In this document: positions 1-6,393 of the stretch, piece after piece
How positions within the stretch are numbered: the first letter of the stretch is position 1
Layout: each line of letters starts with the position of its first letter
Assembly: GCA_030647845.1 (NCBI GenBank)
Contig: JAUSIO010000031.1
Span: forward strand, 1 to 10,072
DNA from: a bacterium
Lineage (GTDB): Bacteria > Patescibacteriota > Minisyncoccia > Phycocordibacterales > SBAW01
Length of the DNA stretch: 10,072 nucleotides
Direction: 5' to 3'
Made by a program: the position numbers and the translations under genes
The notes under the pieces: model-generated
What the model was told of the DNA's origin: nothing
The model's input: only the letters and a program-made list of their open reading frames with translations
Databases searched by the model: none

Positions 1-460
1 GCAGTTGTATAAAATGTTTTTCTGTCGGCCATGGTCTCGCGATACTGATATCTTTTTCTAAAAATCCGTTTTGCAGAGCGGCTTCTGCAAATGCTGTGCG
101 GTAGCCACCCATAATAAAAGCCGAGTACTGCGGAGACAAAATAACCCCCACCAGTTTTGTTGCTCCTGCCGCTTTACACTCGGCAACCGCACCAGCGGTA
201 AACGGCGCAGAGTGGCGCATCGCGGCGCGCACGACATAGTTTTTACCAAGTTGTTTTTGCAGGAGCGCCGCTTGTTGTTTTGTAATCTCAACGAGCCGCG
301 AGCGTCCGACCATGCGGTAGCGATGTTCAAAGTCTTGTACGAGTGTCTCCGGTGCCGCTCCTCTATATATATGTTCGAAGTACTCTCGCACCTGCTCGGG
401 CACGGTCGCCGACCCATAGGTCATCAACAAGACGCCAGTGAGCTCTTTGTTATTTTGCAT
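1..460 (-). CDS. hemH: Ferrochelatase (likely coproporphyrin III ferrochelatase), C-terminal part outside the window
   Basis: Inserts ferrous iron into a porphyrin ring. With HemQ in the same operon, the likely substrate is coproporphyrin III (CpfC role), giving coproheme for HemQ. About 153 N-terminal residues are visible out of the roughly 310-340 usual for the family. The start GVLLMTYGSA matches the family's first strand; its Tyr (about residue 15) aligns with Tyr13 of Bacillus subtilis CpfC. Next come FEHIYRGAAPE and an RYRMVGRSRLVEITKQQA block, then MRHSAPF, whose His aligns with His88 of the Bacillus enzyme. The usual APHYS/APHFS motif reads SPQYS here, so a normally conserved His is Gln. 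The ATG lies inside the last codons of hemE (11-base overlap), implying translational coupling. The second catalytic His/Glu pair lies beyond the left edge. Family is certain; substrate is inferred. Confidence 0.93.
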   Translation of the reverse strand, partial: MQNNKELTGVLLMTYGSATVPEQVREYFEHIYRGAAPETLVQDFEHRYRMVGRSRLVEITKQQAALLQKQLGKNYVVRAAMRHSAPFTAGAVAECKAAGATKLVGVILSPQYSAFIMGGYRTAFAEAALQNGFLEKDISIARPWPTEKHFIQL

Positions 461-1457
461 GGATATACTCCACTAGCTTTTTTACTTTTTGGTCGTCGGT
501 CTCGGGCAAAATGCCATGCCCGAGATTAAAAATATAGCCAGTGTGGGAGGGAAGCTCGCCCAGCAGTTCGTCGACTTTTTTCTCAATCGTCTGTTGGCCC
601 CCAAGCAAGACCGCCGGGTCTAGGTTCCCTTGCAGGGCTTTGCCCCCGACAAGCGTTTGCGCCGCCGCGAGAGAAATTCGCCAGTCGACACCGATAACTT
701 CGCAGTCAACCCTTGCAAAGTCGGCGAGCAGACCGGCGGTGTTAGTGCCAAAGTGGATGCGCGGTACGTTTTTGTGTTTGAGCGACGTAAAAATCTTTTG
801 CGTGTAGGGTAGTACCTGCTCGCGGTAAGCGCTCGGTGCGAGGCACCCAGCCCAGCTGTCGAAGAGTTGTATCGCCTGCGCGCCCGCGTCAATCTGCACC
901 GAAAGGTATTCTATAGTCGCATCCGAAAGTATCTCCATCAGCTGTCCCCAGGCTTTTGGTTGTTCAAACATAAAGCGTTTTGTTTTTGTCCACGTGCGTG
1001 AGGGCTCTCCCTCGACTAAATAACTCGCAAGGGTAAACGGTGCTCCCGAAAAACCGATGAGCGGGACCTGTAGTGTGCTCCGCAAAATCGTAATAGTTTC
1101 CTGCAAATACGCGATATTTTTTGATGCAAATGGCAGAAGCGTTTCAATATCTGCGCGTGTGCGAATGGGGTGTGCGATAACGGGGCCGATATTGTCGACA
1201 ATTTTTACACCTACCCCCAAGGCAATAGGCAGGAGCATAATATCGGCAAATAAAATGGCGGCGTCCACTCCGAGGCGCTCGACCGGCTCGAGGCTTACTT
1301 GCGCTGCAAGCTCCGGCGTTTGTGCCAGGGTGAGTACGTTGTATGTCTCGCGCAACTTTCGATACCCCGGCAGGGAGCGACCGGCCTGGCGCATAAACCA
1401 CACAGGTATATGCTCGGTTGGCTCCTTGCGGCACGCCTTGAGAAAAATATCATTCAT
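450..1457 (-). CDS. hemE: Uroporphyrinogen decarboxylase
   Basis: Cytoplasmic enzyme that removes the four acetate carboxyls of uroporphyrinogen III to give coproporphyrinogen III. The 335-residue product is near the usual 340-355. It begins MNDIFLKAC, followed by the signature PVWFMRQAGRSLPGYR (RQAGR at about residues 23-27), the catalytic Asp in LFADIM (about 72), SGAPFTLASYLVEG with the active-site Tyr near 146, and NLGHG (His about 314) close to the C-terminus. All expected active-site residues are present. The frame stays open upstream to 1589, but that would add 44 unrelated residues inside hemQ. The ATG at 1457 shares an ATGA with the hemQ stop and fits the family N-terminus, so I chose it. 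It is the fifth gene of the operon. Confidence 0.97.
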   Translation of the reverse strand: MNDIFLKACRKEPTEHIPVWFMRQAGRSLPGYRKLRETYNVLTLAQTPELAAQVSLEPVERLGVDAAILFADIMLLPIALGVGVKIVDNIGPVIAHPIRTRADIETLLPFASKNIAYLQETITILRSTLQVPLIGFSGAPFTLASYLVEGEPSRTWTKTKRFMFEQPKAWGQLMEILSDATIEYLSVQIDAGAQAIQLFDSWAGCLAPSAYREQVLPYTQKIFTSLKHKNVPRIHFGTNTAGLLADFARVDCEVIGVDWRISLAAAQTLVGGKALQGNLDPAVLLGGQQTIEKKVDELLGELPSHTGYIFNLGHGILPETDDQKVKKLVEYIHAK

Positions 1458-2113
1458 AATAACTCGGGTAGTTGGGAGAGCGGCACGTGTGTGCACAAAA
1501 AAATAGGCGTATCGTTTTTGGTGTACGCACGGCCTTTTGTTGAGCGCAATTCCATCACCAATGTTTGGAAGTCGAGCAAACGGTCGCACTGGTAGGAGAC
1601 AATAAACTCATGGTCGTCAATGCCGTATGCATACAGCAAAAGCTGTCGTATCGAGGTGCTAAAGGTGCGCGCAACGTGTACATGCTCCCGCATCATCTCT
1701 CGGCGCTCTTCAAGTGGGAGCAAGTGCCACTCTGGGGTTTTGGTAAACGGATACACAATCAAATATTTTCCTGCGCCGTCTACAAATTCTTTTTCTTCCG
1801 GCGCTCGATGCGGGTTGTATTGCGAGGGACGCACCAACCCCAAAAAAGTATGAGTTATGGTGAGGTGTTTGCCGAACGCCGAGCGCATGAGTGTTTGTAG
1901 ATAGTGCTGGATACTACCCGCTTCTGCGGCACGCAAGTGCAGCATAAAGCGCGTACGTGGCTTAAACCCGAGTGTCGCGTACGCGGCAACGCCGACATCT
2001 CCCGCGTGCTCCAACAGAGACACAAATGCATCTTTGTATTGTTTGAGCACCTCCTCAGGCACCTGTGTGATACTCGGCTCTCTGTCGAAAAATATATAAC
2101 TATGGCAAGGCAT
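1454..2113 (-). CDS. hemQ: Coproheme decarboxylase of the chlorite dismutase-like family (HemQ/ChdC)
   Basis: Oxidatively decarboxylates coproheme to heme b, the last step of the coproporphyrin-dependent pathway. The 219-residue protein shows the family's C-terminal core: LGLVRPSQYNPH (about 91-102), YPFTK (121-125), whose Tyr and Lys align with Tyr145 and Lys149 of Staphylococcus aureus HemQ, EWHLLPLEERREMMREH with the likely proximal heme His near 144, then YAYGIDDHEFIVSYQCD and an LVMELRSTKGRAY segment. The distal position that marks true chlorite dismutases (Arg) was not resolved by eye, but the YPxxK motif and operon context favour HemQ. It starts 7 bases after the hemD stop and has its own TATAAT six bases before the ATG. 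There is no Shine-Dalgarno, so a leaderless message is likely. The end overlaps hemE by four bases. Confidence 0.93.
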   Translation of the reverse strand: MPCHSYIFFDREPSITQVPEEVLKQYKDAFVSLLEHAGDVGVAAYATLGFKPRTRFMLHLRAAEAGSIQHYLQTLMRSAFGKHLTITHTFLGLVRPSQYNPHRAPEEKEFVDGAGKYLIVYPFTKTPEWHLLPLEERREMMREHVHVARTFSTSIRQLLLYAYGIDDHEFIVSYQCDRLLDFQTLVMELRSTKGRAYTKNDTPIFLCTHVPLSQLPELL

Positions 2114-2119
2114 GGTGCG

Positions 2120-2125
2120 ATTATA
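2120..2125 (-). promoter_or_regulatory. Internal consensus -10 box before hemQ
   Basis: A perfect TATAAT lies on the minus strand, six bases before the hemQ ATG. It contains the TAA stop codon of hemD. The -35 region is A/T-rich without a clear TTGACA. It suggests that hemQ-hemE-hemH can be transcribed separately from hemC-hemD as a leaderless message. Confidence 0.45.
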
Positions 2126-2675
2126 CGCTTTTTATGGAGATTTTTTTAAATCCGGCTTCGCGCGCGGCGCGCGCGGTAGTATAGCCGATGCATTGCGCCG
2201 GAATACGGAACACCACCTCGCGCTCTTTTTTCTCCAACTGCCCCACGAGCCCGTGTACCCCCGAGGGGCTTTTGAACGCCAATCGCGCAACCTCTCCGCG
2301 CAGGAGTGACTCCTTCTGCGGGGGGGAAAGTGGCACGCTGTCTGTGGTGTAGAGCGGTATAACACGGACAACGGCACCCCGCGCGCGAAGTTGCCGCACG
2401 ATATCGTAGGGTGCCAGGGCAGAACGAGGGAAAAGGATGTGCATGTTATCTATCGGGAATTTTAGCAAGTCCCTGCGAGGACCGACCTGGATGATAGTGG
2501 TGCGTTGCGCGGGTTGCACGCGGCGTTCTTTGAGCTCAACCGCAAAAAATTTTCTGGCATTTTTACTGGTGCATACAACCAGGTCGTACCGGTTGAGATT
2601 GCGGAGTGCAACAATCGAAGCGCGAGAAAGCGGGAGACGGTGCACTTCTACACGTATTTCAAGTGTCTTCTGCAT
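2121..2675 (-). CDS. hemD: Uroporphyrinogen-III synthase, short divergent form
   Basis: Expected to cyclise hydroxymethylbilane with D-ring inversion to uroporphyrinogen III. The assignment rests mainly on position (4 bases after hemC, ahead of hemQ and hemE) plus weak family features: the strand-helix YDLVVCTSKNARKFF (the family's 'TSxNxV' segment), IIQVGPRR, HILFPRSALAPYDIVRQLRARGAVVRVIPLYTT (the 'lrG...l...L...Ga.V....Y.t' block), LAFKSPSGVHGLV, and CIGYTTARAAREAGF near the end. At 184 residues it is well below the usual 240-260. The N-terminal strand and helix with the VTRP-type motif are missing, and an in-frame TAG at 2688-2690 prevents extension. HemD proteins diverge strongly, so this may be a compact working enzyme or an N-terminally eroded one. 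Confidence 0.8.
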   Translation of the reverse strand: MQKTLEIRVEVHRLPLSRASIVALRNLNRYDLVVCTSKNARKFFAVELKERRVQPAQRTTIIQVGPRRDLLKFPIDNMHILFPRSALAPYDIVRQLRARGAVVRVIPLYTTDSVPLSPPQKESLLRGEVARLAFKSPSGVHGLVGQLEKKEREVVFRIPAQCIGYTTARAAREAGFKKISIKSV

Positions 2676-2679
2676 GACC

Positions 2680-3567
2680 TCAATTTCCTAACAGTTTTTT
2701 TGCCAACATCTCACCCAACTGCGCGCTCTCTCCGAGAGGCGCACGCATCTCTTCTCGCACGATACGCATGGAGGAGTCCGCTCGCATGCCCAGGAGGACC
2801 CACTGGTCTCCTTCGCGAAATGCATATGCGCCTGTTGGCGACTTGCAACCGCCCCCCATGGCAAGCGAGTATGAGCGCTCTATGTTACTTGCCTCTGCGG
2901 CATCGGTGTCTTGTATCGCCGTAAGTAGTTTCTGTAATTCTGCACCGCCCACTTTTGTTTCGAGAGCAAGTGTCCCTTGGCCCGGCGCTGGTGTCATGTC
3001 GCCCACTTCAAAATACTGTGTAATTGTGTCCTCCATCCCGAGGCGCTTGAGCCCAGCTGAGGCAAGCACGAGCGCGTCGTAGTCTCCGCTCGCGAGTTTT
3101 TGTATGCGTGTCGGCACGTTCCCGCGGATACTCACCACCACCAAATCGCTACGCAACGCCAAAATCTGTACTTTGCGGCGGAGGCTGTCGGTACCAATAA
3201 CAGCTCCTCGGGGGAGCGCATCGAGAATACGGTTGTTGTTACTCACTAGCACATCTCGGGCATCTTCTCGCTCTAGATAGGCACCAATGTGCAACCCCGG
3301 CGACAGCGACTCCGGCAGGTCTTTTAAGCTATGAGTAGCGATATCGATAGCGCCTCCCAACAGTGCTTGCTCGATTTCTTTGGTGAACCACCCCTTACCG
3401 ACGACATCAAGCGGGATAGGGCTCTGGTTGGTGTCGCCCTCGGTTTTGATTATTTGTATTTCAATTTCGAGCGCTGGCTCCGCCCTGAGCAATGCACGCT
3501 TGGTGATGTCTGCCTGCTTTAATGCCAAATCGCTCCCGCGGGTGCCGATAGTAAGAGGGGACTTCAT
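2680..3567 (-). CDS. hemC: Hydroxymethylbilane synthase (porphobilinogen deaminase)
   Basis: Polymerises four porphobilinogens to hydroxymethylbilane on a covalent dipyrromethane cofactor in the cytoplasm. The 295 residues match the usual 300-310. Motifs in order: TIGTRGSDLALKQAD (7-21), HSLKDLPESL with the catalytic Asp near 83, LEREDARDVLVSN, GTDSLRR (125-131), RGNVPTRIQKL (148-158), YDALVLASAGLKRLGM, APGQGTLALE (194-203), and GGGCKSPTGAYA, in which Cys241 is the expected cofactor attachment site. No key residue appears to be missing. The ATG follows the stop of the DUF1003 gene after 8 bases, and hemD begins 4 bases after its stop. No clear Shine-Dalgarno is seen. The substrate-supplying genes (hemA/hemL/hemB) are not in view. 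Confidence 0.98.
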   Translation of the reverse strand: MKSPLTIGTRGSDLALKQADITKRALLRAEPALEIEIQIIKTEGDTNQSPIPLDVVGKGWFTKEIEQALLGGAIDIATHSLKDLPESLSPGLHIGAYLEREDARDVLVSNNNRILDALPRGAVIGTDSLRRKVQILALRSDLVVVSIRGNVPTRIQKLASGDYDALVLASAGLKRLGMEDTITQYFEVGDMTPAPGQGTLALETKVGGAELQKLLTAIQDTDAAEASNIERSYSLAMGGGCKSPTGAYAFREGDQWVLLGMRADSSMRIVREEMRAPLGESAQLGEMLAKKLLGN

Positions 3568-3575
3568 ACAGTGTT

Positions 3576-4088
3576 TTAACCGTTACCTTCTTCAATGCCA
3601 TGTTCGACATCTTCTTTGATTTCGGCGATGTCGATTTCTTTTTTCATACTGTCTAGTTCTGTATCGGCTTTTACCATACCAACCCGGACACGCAACTCTT
3701 CGAGCATAGTAAGCATTTTTGTTATCTCTTGTTCTGCGCGCACGTTTACTTCAAACTCGATCCGCTGCCGCACGTCCGACATCCTCCCTTGCTGATTTAT
3801 GTTTATAAGGACGACAATAGCCAGCAGCACCGCGCAGAACGAGATAAGCATCATCAGCAGAACAAATGGGTACGGGTCAAACGGCTCAACCATGGGTATC
3901 CATCCGAGGTTGACAATAGTCCATATACTAATAAAGGTGATGCTGATGTTTAAAAACCACATACTACCCAAGGACGTGGTCAGAAACTTTGATATTGTCG
4001 CCGCAAGTTTACGTTCAAACCCTACATACGATTTTAACTGTGTACCAAAAAATTTACTTACTTCGCGTTGCAGTTTTTCGGGGTGCAT
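3576..4088 (-). CDS. DUF1003 family membrane protein, first gene of the heme operon
   Basis: Function unknown. The 170-residue product has two predicted membrane helices at about 41-62 and 74-96, separated by the family hallmark FDPYPFVLL (70-78). They are followed by ININQQGRMSDVRQRIEFEVNVRAEQEI, which corresponds to the DUF1003 'QNRQ..DR...D..vn..ae.ei' stretch, and by a charged, probably coiled-coil tail (about 105-170). The frame extends upstream to 4373, but the first 95 residues are antisense to yggU and look unrelated to the family. The ATG at 4088 gives the normal length. A TATAGT lies 7 bases before it, with no ribosome site. It is the promoter-proximal gene of the hem operon, with hemC 8 bases downstream. 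That suggests co-expression, perhaps a membrane partner, but no role in heme handling is established. Confidence 0.85.
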   Translation of the reverse strand: MHPEKLQREVSKFFGTQLKSYVGFERKLAATISKFLTTSLGSMWFLNISITFISIWTIVNLGWIPMVEPFDPYPFVLLMMLISFCAVLLAIVVLININQQGRMSDVRQRIEFEVNVRAEQEITKMLTMLEELRVRVGMVKADTELDSMKKEIDIAEIKEDVEHGIEEGNG

Positions 4089-4095
4089 AGGTAAC

Positions 4096-4101
4096 ACTAT
4101 A
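4096..4101 (-). promoter_or_regulatory. Candidate -10 box of the DUF1003-hem operon
   Basis: On the minus strand the hexamer TATAGT ends 7 bases before the ATG at 4088, so the transcript would start at or next to the start codon. No convincing -35 is visible. This is the most likely promoter for the six-gene heme operon within the window. Confidence 0.45.
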
Positions 4102-4172
4102 CTTGATATACCGTCCGCACACACTCTGTGGGTCTGTCGCGTAACATCGCCTCGTGTATACCTACTGCGTGC

Positions 4173-4178
4173 TATCGT
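4173..4178 (+). promoter_or_regulatory. Candidate -10 box of the YggU gene
   Basis: TATCGT is followed by exactly six bases and the ATG at 4185. The same hexamer and spacing occur before the small membrane protein at 7859. There is no Shine-Dalgarno in the six bases, so a leaderless transcript is inferred. Confidence 0.4.
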
Positions 4179-4184
4179 ACCCTT

Positions 4185-4403
4185 ATGTATGTAAAAGCTC
4201 GGGTGCGTGCGGGTGCGAAAAAGGAGGAGGTAGTGGTGCTTCCCGATAACCGCTTTGAGATTTTGGTCAAACAAAAACCCATTCAAAACTTGGCAAACCG
4301 CCGCGTGGTCGAGCTGGTCGCCGCCCACTTCCACATACCGGTAGAAAAGGTGCGTATTATAAGCGGCCACCACTCGCCCTCAAAAATCCTTTCGGTTGAG
4401 TAG
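4185..4403 (+). CDS. YggU/DUF167 (UPF0235) family small protein
   Basis: A 72-residue protein of the widespread DUF167 family, whose biochemical role is not established. The family pattern is visible: a first strand MYVKARVRAGAKKEEV (about 1-16), a second FEILVKQKPIQNLANRRVVELVAAHF, where the usual motif is 'ppv.GkAN..l...la', and a final VRIISGHHSPSKILSVE, where the family has 'v.i.sG..sr.K.v.i'. The frame is open back to 4128, but the DUF167 fold begins at the ATG at 4185, which is preceded by a -10-like TATCGT at six bases. It is divergent from the DUF1003/heme operon (about 96 bases between starts) and converges on the metallopeptidase gene. It appears to be monocistronic. Confidence 0.88.
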   Translation: MYVKARVRAGAKKEEVVVLPDNRFEILVKQKPIQNLANRRVVELVAAHFHIPVEKVRIISGHHSPSKILSVE

Positions 4404-4406
4404 GGA

Positions 4407-4433
4407 AGAAAAAGCCCCATTGGTGGGGCGGCT
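4407..4433 (-). terminator. Intrinsic terminator of the comEC-MBL-metallopeptidase operon
   Basis: Read on the minus strand, a 6-bp GCCCCA/TGGGGC stem with a 4-base loop is followed by a T-rich run (TTTTTCTTC). The 5' arm carries AGCCGCCCCAC, shared with the terminators near 8610 and 9560. It sits about 65 bases after the metallopeptidase stop. Confidence 0.75.
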
Positions 4434-4480
4434 CGAGTTGCAACGCATTAAGCCATTCTCAATGACCGAGGTTGCAGAAT

Positions 4481-4499
4481 ACATAGGACGGACCTATGT
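4481..4499. other. Perfect hairpin over the metallopeptidase stop codon
   Basis: ACATAGG, five bases, CCTATGT: a perfect 7-bp inverted repeat containing the metallopeptidase stop. On the plus strand, five T's follow after a short gap, so it could act as a weak terminator for the YggU transcript. No T-run follows on the minus strand. Confidence 0.4.
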
Positions 4500-4883
4500 G
4501 TCACGTTTTTGCTCCCGTCCGCGTATCTGGTGTTCATCATAACCGAAATGGTGTGCGACTTCGTGCCAGATGGTGTCGCGGATGACATGCCGTACATCCG
4601 TACTTTCTTCCCGCGCTGTATCTTCTATTGGTTGCTGAAACAGCGTAATGCTGTCAGGTAATGTCACACCAACTCCATATTGGTCGCCGCGCGCGGTTGC
4701 GGGGATGCCCTGATACAACCCGAGTAGCGTCTCATTGCGGTCTAGGCCTTCCTGTTTCCGCACCATCTGCGATGGCTCGGCTTCAATCAAAAGTGCGACA
4801 TTTTGTATCCTATTGCGAAACTTCTCCGGAATTGCATTCGGAAACTCTTCCTCCACCAGCTGTTCAAATTCCTCTCGGGTCAT
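4494..4883 (-). CDS. Small zincin-like metallopeptidase family protein
   Basis: A 129-residue protein resembling the Zincin_1 'metallopeptidase family' (DUF1025-type). The zinc motif is HEVAH at 107-111 within DTIWHEVAHHFGYDEHQI, giving two His ligands, a catalytic Glu and a following Asp/Glu that may complete the site. The family's middle section is also recognisable: NVALLIEAEPS (28-38), LLGLYQGIP (53-61) and LPDSITLFQQPIE (75-87). There is no signal peptide or membrane segment, so it is probably cytoplasmic. Substrate and true peptidase activity are unknown for this family. It starts 4 bases after the stop of the MBL/lamin-tail gene and is followed by an intrinsic terminator, making it the last gene of the comEC operon. 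A direct role in DNA uptake is not implied. Confidence 0.9.
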   Translation of the reverse strand: MTREEFEQLVEEEFPNAIPEKFRNRIQNVALLIEAEPSQMVRKQEGLDRNETLLGLYQGIPATARGDQYGVGVTLPDSITLFQQPIEDTAREESTDVRHVIRDTIWHEVAHHFGYDEHQIRGREQKRDT

Positions 4884-4887
4884 AATA

Positions 4888-6393
4888 TTATCGCCCGGTG
4901 TTTGCTTTGTTTGGTGTGCCTCCGGCGCCTTGCGAGGTAACCCACGACAAGTTAGTTGTACGCTCCATTGTTTGTTTGGAAGTATTGTTTCCCGCAGGCC
5001 ACTTTGCGGAGACCGGTACTTCGTCTATCAAATTGCACTCACTGTCGTAGAGCCGCAGGCCCTCATTACTGTTGCGCAAGGCGCCAGCAAAGGTGAGCGT
5101 AGCATCAAATCCAAGCGCGCTCTGCGCGGCACTGCGCGCGAGCACCATATAGGGTTGATTAAATACCGACTGTTGTGGGAACGTAATACGGAGCCGCTCA
5201 TTCTCGTTTAGAATCTGCCAGCCAGACATATTTACACTCACGGGCGAGAGGTTGCGCAACTCTATCCACTCGTGCGTAGCGCCGCTAAGCGAACCCATCC
5301 ACGCAACTTCGTTGATGATGACGGGCGAGTGCTTTGGGTTGCTCCCGGAGTGGAAGGAGCATTCCTCGTGGGGGACGAGACTAAACTTGTTTGTTTCCTC
5401 GCGCGCGTGCCGCAGAGATACTGTCGTGATGCCGGTATTTTTATATCCCCCGGTCATAATGCTTGCAACCGCCGCCAGAGTGCCCGCAGGAGTGGTAGGT
5501 GTCTGCACCGACGTGCCCGCTTCGATACTCAAAGGGATTTTGATGGTGCTACTCTCGTCGGTGCGATACACGCGCGAGCCAGCAAGCTCAAGCGTTTGTA
5601 ACACGCGCGGGGTAGGGTGGCCGTAGCTATTTTTGCCAACGCCGATGACCGCGACCAGCGGCCGCACGGCGGCAACAAAATTCTCACCGGAGGAATACTT
5701 CGAACCATGATGTCCTACTTTTAAGATGTCAGCCGCGAGGTCGTACTTTTTCGTAAGGAGCGCTTGTTCAGCAGGGAAGCCGATGTCCGCGGTAAAAAGC
5801 ACTTTTACTCCGCCCGCTTGCTGGTTTGCAGTGAGCATCACGACAATACCCGACTCGTTTACCTCTTTGTTTCCCAAGAGCGCGCGGTCCGGCGAGAGAA
5901 CAGTAATGCGATTGCCGCTATAGCGTATAGTGTCTCCTTCGAGGAGAACAAGCGTGTGGATATCGCGCTCGGTGAGCACTTTTTGTAGTGCGTTGTACGC
6001 TTCCGACACTGCTGTGCGCCCGTTTGATATAAACATTCCAATGTCGTATCGGCGTGCGACTTCGATAAGCCCGCCCAGGTGGTCGAGGTCGGTGTGCGTG
6101 AGGATAACGAGGTCAAGGTACTTGTTGTTTGCATTTCCTAATGCTGTGTCCAGTGCCGCAAGTACGCTCTTGTCCCGGCCGCCGTCTATGAGTATTTTTA
6201 TCGCAGACCTGCCGTTTTCTGATGCAAGCACAACGAGCTGGCTGTCTCCTTGGCCAACGTCTAGAACATACAGGGTACTCGGGGTGGCGTGCGCGCCGAA
6301 TATGCCAAACCAAAGCCACAGCGTTAAACCAACACCGACCACAGCCGCAAGCTGGACAATGGTCTTGGATGTACCATCACGATGCTTTTTCAT
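4888..6393 (-). CDS. ComEC-type MBL-fold hydrolase fused to a lamin-tail domain, membrane anchored
   Basis: A 501-residue protein with an N-terminal signal anchor (hydrophobic 12-34). A metallo-beta-lactamase domain of the ComEC C-terminal type follows: LYVLDVGQGDS (41-51), LIDGG (68-72), the metal motif THTDLDHLGG (99-108), FTADIG (200-205), LKVGHHGSKYSS (224-235) and SYGHP (256-260). After a polar linker (about 290-355) comes a lamin-tail domain: VIINEVAWMGS, HEWIELRN, GWQILNE, YMVLAR, then a terminal WPAG...MERT...W...GAGGTPNKAN. In ordinary ComEC the MBL domain is on the same chain and is thought to act outside the membrane, possibly as a nuclease on incoming DNA. The first 17 bases overlap comEC. 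The start has the MKK charge cluster expected before an anchor. The lamin-tail probably mediates surface or DNA binding (inference). Confidence 0.9.
   Translation of the reverse strand: MKKHRDGTSKTIVQLAAVVGVGLTLWLWFGIFGAHATPSTLYVLDVGQGDSQLVVLASENGRSAIKILIDGGRDKSVLAALDTALGNANNKYLDLVILTHTDLDHLGGLIEVARRYDIGMFISNGRTAVSEAYNALQKVLTERDIHTLVLLEGDTIRYSGNRITVLSPDRALLGNKEVNESGIVVMLTANQQAGGVKVLFTADIGFPAEQALLTKKYDLAADILKVGHHGSKYSSGENFVAAVRPLVAVIGVGKNSYGHPTPRVLQTLELAGSRVYRTDESSTIKIPLSIEAGTSVQTPTTPAGTLAAVASIMTGGYKNTGITTVSLRHAREETNKFSLVPHEECSFHSGSNPKHSPVIINEVAWMGSLSGATHEWIELRNLSPVSVNMSGWQILNENERLRITFPQQSVFNQPYMVLARSAAQSALGFDATLTFAGALRNSNEGLRLYDSECNLIDEVPVSAKWPAGNNTSKQTMERTTNLSWVTSQGAGGTPNKANTGR

Noticed and set aside
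71..529. 152-codon plus-strand ORF
   Set aside because: It is antisense to the clearly recognisable hemH and the end of hemE, and its composition is not protein-like.
1454..2113. Chlorite dismutase (respiratory Cld) as the function of the Cld-family gene
   Set aside because: The YPFTK motif and the location between hemD and hemE fit coproheme decarboxylase; no (per)chlorate reduction genes are near.
3331..3522. 63-codon plus ORF within hemC
   Set aside because: Antisense to hemC, which has all family motifs; typical shadow frame.
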